Part shown: positions 1 through 6,659 of the stretch, one piece after another
Layout: the number at the start of each line of letters is the position of its first letter
Position numbering within the stretch: position 1 is the stretch's first letter
Source: Lentzea albidocapillata
GTDB lineage: Bacteria; Actinomycetota; Actinomycetes; Mycobacteriales; Pseudonocardiaceae
DNA: 64,000 nt
Reading direction: 5' to 3'
NCBI RefSeq assembly: GCF_000719115.1
Contig: NZ_JOEA01000021.1
Span: 1 to 64,000, forward strand
Position numbers and translations under genes: made by a program
The notes under the pieces: generated by a model
Seen by the model: only the letters and a program-made list of their open reading frames with translations
The model's database searches: none
Told to the model about the DNA's origin: nothing

Positions 1-186
1 ACCGCGCTGGCCGCCTCGTACGGCGCCGGTCAGCTCGGTGACGCCAACGCCCTGACCACCGGTGTGTCCGCCGCGTTCATCGGTGCCGCCGGCATCGCGA
101 TCGTGGGTGCGCTCATCGCTGCTGGGACGTTGCGCGGCAGCCGAGCGGCTGCCCCGGCCGCCGAGCGCGAGTCGGCCAACGTCTGA
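1..186 (+). CDS. MFS-type drug exporter, C-terminal fragment
   Basis: The reading frame is open from base 1 to a TGA at 184-186 and gives about 61 residues. They comprise a polar loop, one hydrophobic segment (FIGAAGIAIVGALIAAGTL) and a short charged tail. The loop wording (SYGAGQLGDANALTTG) and a final TM helix followed by an Ala/Arg tail match the end of 14-TM DHA2 (EmrB/QacA-type) multidrug exporters. The start lies outside the window, so substrate and full domain structure cannot be judged. A strong hairpin follows 13 bases after the stop. The family call is an inference from a short fragment. Confidence 0.6.
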   Translation, partial: TALAASYGAGQLGDANALTTGVSAAFIGAAGIAIVGALIAAGTLRGSRAAAPAAERESANV

Positions 187-198
187 ATGATCCACCTC

Positions 199-233
199 GG
201 TTGCCGCCCGCCTCGCCAAGGCGGGCGGCAACC
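199..233 (+). terminator. Intrinsic terminator-like hairpin after the exporter gene
   Basis: Two 14-base arms (199-212 and 220-233) are perfectly complementary around a 7-base loop. They are G/C-rich, with no clear T-tract, as is usual in actinobacteria. The hairpin lies just downstream of the exporter stop codon and upstream of the ribosome-binding site at 243-248 of the next gene. Confidence 0.75.
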
Positions 234-254
234 CACCCGCTTCAGGAGTTCCAC

Positions 255-893
255 ATGCGACGAATCCCCGCCCTCGCCCCAGCGGACGCCCCAGAGAAGT
301 CTCGCGAACTGCTCACCGACATCATCACGCGACATGGTTCGGCCGGCGACATGGTGAGCACGATGGCTCATTCACCCGCACTGCTGCAGGGTTACCTGGA
401 CTTCTCGCGAGCGCTCAAGCGCGTCAAGCTGCCGCGCGCTCTCAGCGAGAAGATCTCCCTCGCAGCGCAGGAGTGGATCGGTTGCGGCACCTGCTTGGCA
501 GCGCACACCGAGGCTGCCCGTGCGAACGGAGTCAGCGACAGCGATATCGTCCTCGCCCGCCAGGGCACCGCCGTCGATCCACGCGAGGCGGCACTGATCG
601 CCTTCGCCGTGCGCGTTCTCGCGGAGCCGTCCGGCATCTCGGACCACTCGCTGCCCAGCACGTACCGAATAACTGTTGATATGTCCGTAGATCGCCGTCG
701 TCCTGTCGGTGTGCACGATCTTCACCCACAGCCCGAAACCGCTGGCCGGCCCCGCTTCCGCCACGACACCGTCCATCACGGACACAACGGGCGTGCCGAT
801 GCGGTTGGCGATGTCGAGACCGTCGTGCATCGCGCCCCAACGCGGCCCGAAGTTCGATGTGACAACGCCCCGCGTCGGAGCGAACACCCTTGA
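255..893 (+). pseudogene. Carboxymuconolactone decarboxylase/AhpD-like gene, 3'-truncated
   Basis: The start is the ATG at 255, preceded by CAGGAG. The first ~130 residues look like a CMD/AhpD-fold protein. They include the redox pair CGTC (at about residue 77) in the context EWIGCGTCLAAHTEAA, which is the AhpD CxxC plus downstream His signature for alkylhydroperoxidase activity. After about base 650 the frame leaves the family and runs through the antisense strand of a truncated M23 peptidase gene, ending at 893. The last ~80 residues are therefore junk sequence. The expected C-terminal helices are missing, so the gene is probably non-functional. Its neighbour is truncated at exactly the same point. 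Confidence 0.75.
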
Positions 894-1508
894 ACTTCCC
901 GACCTCGCAGCACCACCGGAAACGGCCAGCTCTGGGCGGTTCGCCGCTTCCAATCCGAGCATGTCTCTCTGATCGGGAGTCATCCAGTCGAGCGCTGTGC
1001 GCACTTCTGTGAGCCGCTTCGCCAGTTCGTCGCGCCGGCGCCGCAGGTCTGCGGCGGCATCCTCAACTGCCTTGTCCGCGGCGTCGGACTTGCTACGTGC
1101 CGCGTTACGCGCCGTGCCTGCGGCCTCAAGGCTTCGGCTGCTCTCCGTAACCAAATCGGGTGCGACCACCTCTTCGCGATCGCTCGTACCGCTCACGTGC
1201 AGAAGCTCGGCTGTGAAGCCCTGCACAGCATTCGTGATCGCTTGGTTGAATCGAACAGCCTGATTCCGCCACTCCGCGTCTGCCGCGCGCTCGACCTCTG
1301 AGGCGCTGGTGGCGGCCGCCAACAATTCGGCGTGTGTGGACTCGGCTGCCGAGACCTTCTTGTGCGTCAGCTGGGCCTGTCTCCTGAGCTCCAGGTAGTT
1401 GACCATGATCCCGCCGAGCGACACCACGGGCTGAGCGACGGCAGGCGCCGTGCCCAGCAGGAGCAGTCCGGCGACGAACACCGCCAGGAACCGTCCGGCT
1501 CGAAACAT
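372..1508 (-). pseudogene. Secreted M23 metallopeptidase with coiled-coil, 3'-truncated
   Basis: The ATG at 1508 begins a signal peptide with a long hydrophobic core (FLAVFVAGLLLLGTAPAVA). A Glu/Ala/Arg-rich coiled-coil of about 170 residues follows, then an M23 (LytM) domain with VTSNFGPRWGAMHDGLDIA (first zinc ligands H and D) and IYGHINSY. The domain stops at about base 650. The final HxH ligand motif (usually GPHLHF) is absent, and the frame continues into antisense AhpD-like sequence to a stop at 372. Intact relatives are envelope-bound or secreted peptidoglycan hydrolases. Loss of the second zinc motif should abolish activity. The upstream flank holds the Zur-like regulator. Confidence 0.75.
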
Positions 1509-1752
1509 GGTGACCACTCCGATCGGCGGAACGTCGCGACGGTGTTCCGCACGCTCAGTTGGTCGTTCTGCGGCAGCGATGCGTTTCCTCTGGCTACCAG
1601 TTTTCCGTTCAGGAGGCCATGACGGAGCGCACATCGAGGCAGAACGTGGGGCAGGAAGGAGCGCAATCAACACGCACAGCATCGGCCAAGCCACGGTCCG
1701 TCACGGTCGATAGAGGCTTCTGCCCCGTTCCATGCCTGCGCGGCCACCTGGA

Positions 1753-2136
1753 CTACGTGCACTCGGCACAGGTCCCGGTGATGGTCACGCGCACGACCAC
1801 ATCGGTGAAACCCGTTGCCTCCTCGGTGACCCAAGCCGGCAGAGGTGACGAGTGAGCAGGGATCTCGACCGTTGAGTGGCACATCGAGCAGACGAGGTGG
1901 TGGTGCGGTCGGCTGGAGCAGCGGCGGTACCACCGCTGGCTGTGCTCGCCGACCATCACATCGACGAGTTCCCGCTTCACCAGGTCCCTGAGCGCGCGGT
2001 ACACAGTGGACATTCCTATCGGTCGACCAAGGTCGTGGATCCGCCGATGAAGCTCGTGTGCCCTGATGAACGCGCCGTCGCGCCCGAGGACGGCCAGCAC
2101 GAACCGCATGTTGATGATCTGCTGGCTCTGGTTCAT
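1753..2136 (-). CDS. zur: Fur-family regulator, Zur-like
   Basis: This 127-residue protein has the size and architecture of Fur/Zur repressors. A winged-helix DNA-binding half contains IGMSTVYRALRDLVKRELVDV. A metal-binding half holds HHHLVCSMC (His78-80, Cys83, Cys86) and a terminal CAEC (Cys123, Cys126), the two CxxC pairs of the structural zinc site. The ATG at 2136 is chosen because GGAG lies 8 bases upstream and the length then fits the family; an upstream in-frame start at 2238 would add an unrelated polar tail. A Zur-type box lies about 180 bases upstream in the divergent region. The usual metal-sensing residues in the C-terminal half are partly diverged. The zinc assignment rests on the CxxC pairs, the HHHLVC context and the box, and iron or manganese sensing cannot be excluded. 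Confidence 0.8.
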   Translation of the reverse strand: MNQSQQIINMRFVLAVLGRDGAFIRAHELHRRIHDLGRPIGMSTVYRALRDLVKRELVDVMVGEHSQRWYRRCSSRPHHHLVCSMCHSTVEIPAHSSPLPAWVTEEATGFTDVVVRVTITGTCAECT

Positions 2137-2311
2137 CTGATGGAACTCCGTAGCTTGCGGGAAAGCCGTAGTGCCACTGCTGTGGTCCTGCTCCTCGTCG
2201 GCGGAGTCGCCGTGTTGCCGCCGACCGGCCTGCTCCAACGACTGAGCCTGTGGCCATCAAACGACTTACGGCCGCGCTGCTGACTGCGCCCAGAGGCCGC
2301 GAAGCCGGTAT

Positions 2312-2326
2312 TGAAAATCAATTTCA
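2312..2326. promoter_or_regulatory. Zur-box-like operator
   Basis: TGAAAATCAATTTCA is a 7-1-7 dyad with a single mismatch between arms. It matches the actinobacterial Zur box pattern (TGAAAAT-N-ATTTTCA). It sits 56 bases before the VOC-family gene and in the shared region upstream of the Zur-like gene, so it could control both. Binding is inferred. Confidence 0.65.
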
Positions 2327-2381
2327 TAACCGTTAGCGTATGCGGTCCGATGCGCATAGACGATCTCGCGGAAGGGGACCG

Positions 2382-3017
2382 ATGGAGATCGATCACGTGG
2401 TACTGGCCGCCCGGACCAAAGCCGATGCCGAGGAGGTGCTCAGCCAGGCCGGACTGGGTATCGCCCGCGGCCGAGTCATTCCGGGCCTCGGACTGTCCAA
2501 CCTCGTCGTACCACTGGGGCAGGGACTGCTGGAGATCCACTACCCGAACGGTGAGCCTCTCTCGCCAGGATCCCCGCCACTGCTCGACTTCGACAAGGAA
2601 GCTCTCGCCACACACTCATCGGCAGCGTTGGTCCCGATGGCGTGGCTGGTGTTGATGGAGGACGAGCGGCGCCTGCGCGAGCTCGCCGCCACGAACGACA
2701 TGTCCGTGCTCGAGGTGTCCGCTGAAGGCCCCGGTTTCCCGCCATACGCGCTCGCGGGCTTCGGTGCGAACTTCGACCGGCGATGGTTGCCGTGCCTCAT
2801 CCATTGGCCAGAAGGACCGCCGGCACTCAGCGCCGCACACCGACGTCAACCCGTTGGTATCACTCGTATCGACGTGGCAGGTCCGGCGGGCGACATTCGA
2901 GGTTGGTGCGGAGGAACGCCCCGTGGCCTGAACGCCGTGCCCGGCACCGCGGGTCCGCTGCGGGTCGAGATCGGCTTCGCCGACGGAACGACCCTCACCC
3001 TGGGCCTCGACGACTAG
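2382..3017 (+). CDS. VOC/glyoxalase-like domain protein
   Basis: The ATG at 2382 has a strong AAGGGGA site 5-11 bases upstream. The 211-residue product begins MEIDHVVLAA, the usual first strand of a vicinal-oxygen-chelate fold (His in DHVV). It continues through GLSNLVVPLGQGLLEIHYP, where the Glu is a candidate metal ligand in GLLEIHYP. The second half repeats the fold less clearly (GITRIDVAGPAGDIRGW...LRVEIGFADG). This layout resembles the Glyoxalase_3-type (PF13468-like) proteins. Substrate is unknown. The Zur-type box immediately upstream suggests zinc-responsive expression, possibly of a metal-independent or zinc-sparing activity, which is an inference only. Confidence 0.75.
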   Translation: MEIDHVVLAARTKADAEEVLSQAGLGIARGRVIPGLGLSNLVVPLGQGLLEIHYPNGEPLSPGSPPLLDFDKEALATHSSAALVPMAWLVLMEDERRLRELAATNDMSVLEVSAEGPGFPPYALAGFGANFDRRWLPCLIHWPEGPPALSAAHRRQPVGITRIDVAGPAGDIRGWCGGTPRGLNAVPGTAGPLRVEIGFADGTTLTLGLDD

Positions 3018-3063
3018 GTTCCGGCCTTTCCTCGCTTTCAGCGGCAGAACTCACCCATTCGAG

Positions 3064-3096
3064 GCGCAAATACCGTGCTGTGTGGTGTATTTGCGC
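3064..3096. repeat. 10-bp inverted repeat between VOC and tyrosinase genes
   Basis: GCGCAAATAC (3064-3073) and GTATTTGCGC (3087-3096) are perfect complements around a 13-base spacer, 47 bases after the VOC stop and 45 bases before the tyrosinase ATG. It may be a terminator or a dimeric-regulator operator. The AT-rich core and wide spacer favour an operator, but this is not decided by the sequence. Confidence 0.5.
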
Positions 3097-3141
3097 GCGC
3101 CACCCGCCCTCCGCGAGTTATCCGCACAAAGGGGGCCCACG

Positions 3142-5826
3142 ATGGCTGGACCGGTCAGACGAAATATCGCCCACCTCACGCCAGCCGAGCGGCAGGCGTT
3201 CATCGACGCGCTGCTGCAGGCCGACCTGCACGCCTTCCCCGGAGGAGTGTCCTACTGGGACAAGCAGGACGAGATCCACCAGTCGACCCACAACCACGGC
3301 GGCAACTCCTTCCTGCCGTGGCACCGCGAGCTCTGCAACCGGTTCGAGGCGCTGCTGCAGCAGTCGAACCCTGATGTCGCCCTGCACTACTGGGACTGGA
3401 CCCAGGACCCGCGCGCCGCCTCCGACGGTCAGGGCGGCACCGTCGACCTCTCCTCCAGCACCCTCTACGGCACGATGAACGGAATGGTCGACGGACCGCT
3501 CGCCGCGCTGCACAACGGTGGCGTGCTCGCGGGCAGCCGCGAACAGACCGGAAACCCGGCCGATCCACCGCAATCCGTCCAGCGCAACGCAGGCGCCGGA
3601 GCACCGGAGATCAACTCCGACGCGTCGATCATCGGCAGCGCCGACGCCCTGGCCCAAGCCCAGCAGTGGGAAGCGTTCCGGAACGAGCTGGAGGGGTGGC
3701 ACGGCACCGCGCACGGTTACGTCGGCGGCGACATCGGTGGCCAGCACCAGGCATTCGAGGATCCGTTCGTGTTCCTGTTGCACAGCAACGTGGACCGGTT
3801 GTTCGCGATGTGGCAGGCGCAGCCGGGGCAGGACTGGCGGCTCGATCCGGACCAGGTGTACGGCGACCAGTCGAACACCACCGGACCCGGCAGCATCCTG
3901 GACCCGATGCAGCCCTGGAACGGCACCGTCCAGTTCGGCTCGCCGCTCGACCCGTGGGTCGGCGCATCGCCCGCCGTCGAGAGCAAGAACTGCCGCCACC
4001 CGTCCGTGGTGCGCCCGCCCTGCTACGACACCCTCCCGCTGACCGTGGAACAGCTCTCGCCCGTGGCCGGCGACCCGATCCGGTTCCTCGACGTCATCGA
4101 GCACCTGCCGACCGCCCGCGCGTTGCGGCTGCGTGTCCGCGGCTGTACCGAGGTGACCGCCACCGCGTCGGTGACCGCCCCGTTCACCGTCCTGTCCGCC
4201 TCGGTCACCTCGCCGCACCCCAACGGCTTCGAGGCCACCGACCTGCTGGTCTGGGTGCTCTACACGCCGGGCACTGCGGGCTCTGCGGATTCCGGCACGC
4301 TGACCGTCACCATCACCGAGACAGGCGACGTGTTCGCGGTCCCGGTGACCGCGACCGTCGTGCCGAACCCGACCGTCGGCACGTCGCTGGTCCTGGATCA
4401 GTCCGGCAGCATGAGTCTCCCCTCGGGCCTGCTTGGCAAGACCCGTATGGATGTGCTGCACAGCTCCGCGCCGCTGTTCGTCACGCTGCTCGATGACAAC
4501 GACGGCATCGGCGTCGTCCGCTTCGACACCGACGCAGCCGAAGCCGCCCCGGTCGACGATGCCGGTCCCATGATCGGCGGAACAGGCAGGCTCGCCGCTT
4601 CCACCGCGATCACCGGAACGCTTACCAACCCCGCCGGCCTCACCGCCATCGGCGACGGCCTGGAGAGCGCCGCCGCCCAGCTTGCACCGATCACGATGGA
4701 CTACGACCACACCGCCACCGTGGTGTTCACCGACGGCCACGAAACGGCCGACAAGACCATCGCCGCCGCCGCGTCCTCCGTGCACAGCCGCGTCTTCGCC
4801 ATCGGCCTCGGAACCGCCGACCAGCTCAACCCCGGCGCCCTGGCCGACATCGCCAACGGCACCGGCGGCTACCTCCTGCTCACCGGCAACCCCGGCGTGG
4901 ACGACCAGCTCCTGCTGCAGAAGTACTTCGCCCAGGTGCTGGCCGGAGCGACGAACGCCGCCATCGTGGTCGACCCCGACGGCTTCGTCCCGGTCGGCGG
5001 CAAGGTCGTCGTCCCGTTCCTGCTCACCGCCGCCGACATCCGCGCGGACGTGCTGGTGCTCGGTGAGACCGCAGGGGCTCTGCGCGTGGAGCTCATCGCA
5101 CCGGACGGCTCCACCGCGAGTCCGGTGGAGGTCGTCGGCGAGGCCTACCGCGTGCTGCGCGTGGCAGGTCAGGCGGGGGAGTGGCAGGCGGTGCTGTCCG
5201 TCGACGACCGCCAGCTCAGCAAGTGGATCACCGAACTGCGCAAGCGCCTCGCTGACCGCAAACGCGGCGGGCAGCTGTTCGAGCGGATCGTGACGGGGAT
5301 CAAGGCGCACGGCGTGCCGTTCACGTTGTCGGTTCAGGCCCGCAGCGCACTGCGGCTCGGCGCGGCGCTGAGCCAGGGCTCCCGGCTGCCCGGCACCCCA
5401 GCACACCTGACGGCGACGCTGACGGACAGCGGGATCCCGTTGTCCTCCGCGGCCGTGAGTGCCGTAGTGACCGGTCCCAGCGGAGGTCAGGCGGTCATGC
5501 CACTGTCCGGGCAGGAACCTGGGATGTTCGCTGTCTCGATTCCCACCGCGGAGCCGGGGGTGTACCGGGTGCTGGTCCGTGCGAGAGGCGCGGATCTGCG
5601 CGGCACGGCGTTCACACGCGAGGAGCTCCGCACTTTCGCCGTCTGGTCGCGAGGTGACCAGGCGCCTCCGCTGGTGATCGACCCCCGTCCGCGGCCGGGC
5701 CGCGATCTGGACGGCTGCGCGTTCCTGCTCTGCCTGCTGGAGAACGACGGCGTGCGCCGGCTCCTGGAACGGAACAAGATCGACCCCGACCGCGTCGCCG
5801 CCTGCGTCAAGTCCGCTTGTCGTTAG
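3142..5826 (+). CDS. Tyrosinase-domain protein fused to vWA domain
   Basis: This is an 894-residue multidomain protein. The ATG at 3142 follows GGGGG. Residues ~10-300 form a tyrosinase-type dicopper domain. Copper A has His46/His50 as candidates plus the His52-x8-His61 pair (GGNSFLPWH). Copper B has His187-x3-His191 and His214 in LLHSNVDRLF. Residues ~320-410 look like an Ig/CARDB-type linker. Residues ~414-600 form a von Willebrand A domain with the metal site DQSGS (Asp419, Ser421, Ser423). The remainder is beta-rich and ends in a Cys-containing tail. No signal peptide is evident. The copper-oxidase chemistry (phenol or catechol oxidation) is predicted from complete ligands. Substrate and location are unknown. 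A fusion of an oxidase with an adhesion or assembly module is uncommon. Confidence 0.85.
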   Translation: MAGPVRRNIAHLTPAERQAFIDALLQADLHAFPGGVSYWDKQDEIHQSTHNHGGNSFLPWHRELCNRFEALLQQSNPDVALHYWDWTQDPRAASDGQGGTVDLSSSTLYGTMNGMVDGPLAALHNGGVLAGSREQTGNPADPPQSVQRNAGAGAPEINSDASIIGSADALAQAQQWEAFRNELEGWHGTAHGYVGGDIGGQHQAFEDPFVFLLHSNVDRLFAMWQAQPGQDWRLDPDQVYGDQSNTTGPGSILDPMQPWNGTVQFGSPLDPWVGASPAVESKNCRHPSVVRPPCYDTLPLTVEQLSPVAGDPIRFLDVIEHLPTARALRLRVRGCTEVTATASVTAPFTVLSASVTSPHPNGFEATDLLVWVLYTPGTAGSADSGTLTVTITETGDVFAVPVTATVVPNPTVGTSLVLDQSGSMSLPSGLLGKTRMDVLHSSAPLFVTLLDDNDGIGVVRFDTDAAEAAPVDDAGPMIGGTGRLAASTAITGTLTNPAGLTAIGDGLESAAAQLAPITMDYDHTATVVFTDGHETADKTIAAAASSVHSRVFAIGLGTADQLNPGALADIANGTGGYLLLTGNPGVDDQLLLQKYFAQVLAGATNAAIVVDPDGFVPVGGKVVVPFLLTAADIRADVLVLGETAGALRVELIAPDGSTASPVEVVGEAYRVLRVAGQAGEWQAVLSVDDRQLSKWITELRKRLADRKRGGQLFERIVTGIKAHGVPFTLSVQARSALRLGAALSQGSRLPGTPAHLTATLTDSGIPLSSAAVSAVVTGPSGGQAVMPLSGQEPGMFAVSIPTAEPGVYRVLVRARGADLRGTAFTREELRTFAVWSRGDQAPPLVIDPRPRPGRDLDGCAFLLCLLENDGVRRLLERNKIDPDRVAACVKSACR

Positions 5827-5896
5827 GTGACGGCGTTGCTGATCACCTGAACAGGCCACCGTGCTCGACGACACGGTCGACCGCGGTGGCCTCACT

Positions 5897-5936
5897 GGTT
5901 GCATCGTCGAACCATCTGGTTGTACGGTCGAACCAT
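5897..5936 (+). promoter_or_regulatory. Two 19-bp operator-like direct repeats
   Basis: Copies at 5897-5915 and 5918-5936 share 16 of 19 bases (GGTTG....GTCGAACCAT) and are 21 bases apart centre to centre, about two helical turns. Each has partial dyad symmetry (GGTT...AACC). The second copy overlaps the ATG of the MarR-family fragment, as expected for autoregulation. Confidence 0.55.
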
Positions 5937-6303
5937 GCAGAGCGGGGAGACGGACGCGGCGCAGGAAGCCCTGATGCGGTTCGTCCGCAACTTCGGCCTC
6001 CATCAGCCCGACCGCACGCCATGCGGACAGCCGCTTCCGGTCTCGGAGGCACACGCCATGGTGGAAGTCGCCCGAGAGGGACGGATCCGTCAGGTGGAGC
6101 TGGCTCGCCGGTTGCGGTTGGAGAAGAGCACCGTCCATCGACACCGGCACCGTCCGACCGGCAGACCGATGTCGCCGAACGGGGCGCGTCGGTCATGCCG
6201 TTCGACCTGGAGCGCACCACCCACCAGTTCACCAAGACCGACACCGGCGGCGTGCAGACCGTCATCGCCGACGACCCGCAGGACACCACCCAGATCACTC
6301 TGA
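5935..6303 (+). pseudogene. MarR-family regulator, truncated after recognition helix
   Basis: The ATG at 5935 begins a product whose first ~68 residues resemble MarR-type winged-helix regulators. The segment includes RNFGLHQPDRTPCGQPLPVSEAHAM and the helix-turn-helix QVELARRLRLEKSTVHR. After about base 6140, where the wing and dimerisation helices should follow, the frame becomes low-complexity Arg/Pro/Ser sequence antisense to family expectation, and stops at 6303. At that point a different conserved gene begins in another frame. This looks like a deletion that joined the 5' part of a MarR gene to the body of the next gene. Confidence 0.65.
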
Positions 6304-6557
6304 TCCAGCAACACCTGACCGCGGAGGCCGACCGCTTCCGGCGCGGCGACTTCACCGATCCCGCCCGTATCCACGGCAACGAGATGCCCGGCCTGGAAAC
6401 GCTCCGCGCCCACGACGGACGAATCACCATCGACTACGAGAACACCCGTGACGGAGCACGCGTCACCTACACCACGACAGGCACCGACCTTCGCAACGCC
6501 CTGCACGCCTGGTTCGACGCCCAAAGCGGCGACCACGGCCCGCACGCCACCCGCTGA
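6195..6557 (+). CDS. Small conserved actinobacterial protein (often mislabelled aspartate carbamoyltransferase)
   Basis: The 120-residue product starts MPFDLERTTHQFTKT and continues with conserved-looking blocks DPQDTTQITLIQQHL, RIHGNEMPGLETL and a closing HAWFDAQ. From memory, similar proteins are common in Streptomyces and relatives and carry the database label 'aspartate carbamoyltransferase', although nothing here resembles that enzyme. In-frame codons upstream (SDRQTDVAERGASV before the Met) also look like the family, so the true N-terminus was probably longer and was lost at the MarR junction. No good ribosome-binding site precedes 6195. Function is unknown and expression is doubtful. 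Confidence 0.55.
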   Translation: MPFDLERTTHQFTKTDTGGVQTVIADDPQDTTQITLIQQHLTAEADRFRRGDFTDPARIHGNEMPGLETLRAHDGRITIDYENTRDGARVTYTTTGTDLRNALHAWFDAQSGDHGPHATR

Positions 6558-6659
6558 CACGACAGCTCGGGGCGGTGTCCAGCACCGAGCAGTTCCGCGC
6601 AAGCTCAGCACCGGCACACTGCCCTCCTGACCATGACCGAAGCATCACCGACACAGCGG

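Noticed and set aside
3118..6150. 1010-residue open frame on the minus strand under the tyrosinase gene
   Set aside because: It is antisense to a gene with complete domain motifs, is rich in Arg/Val/Gly/His low-complexity sequence and has no family resemblance; long antisense frames are common at high GC.
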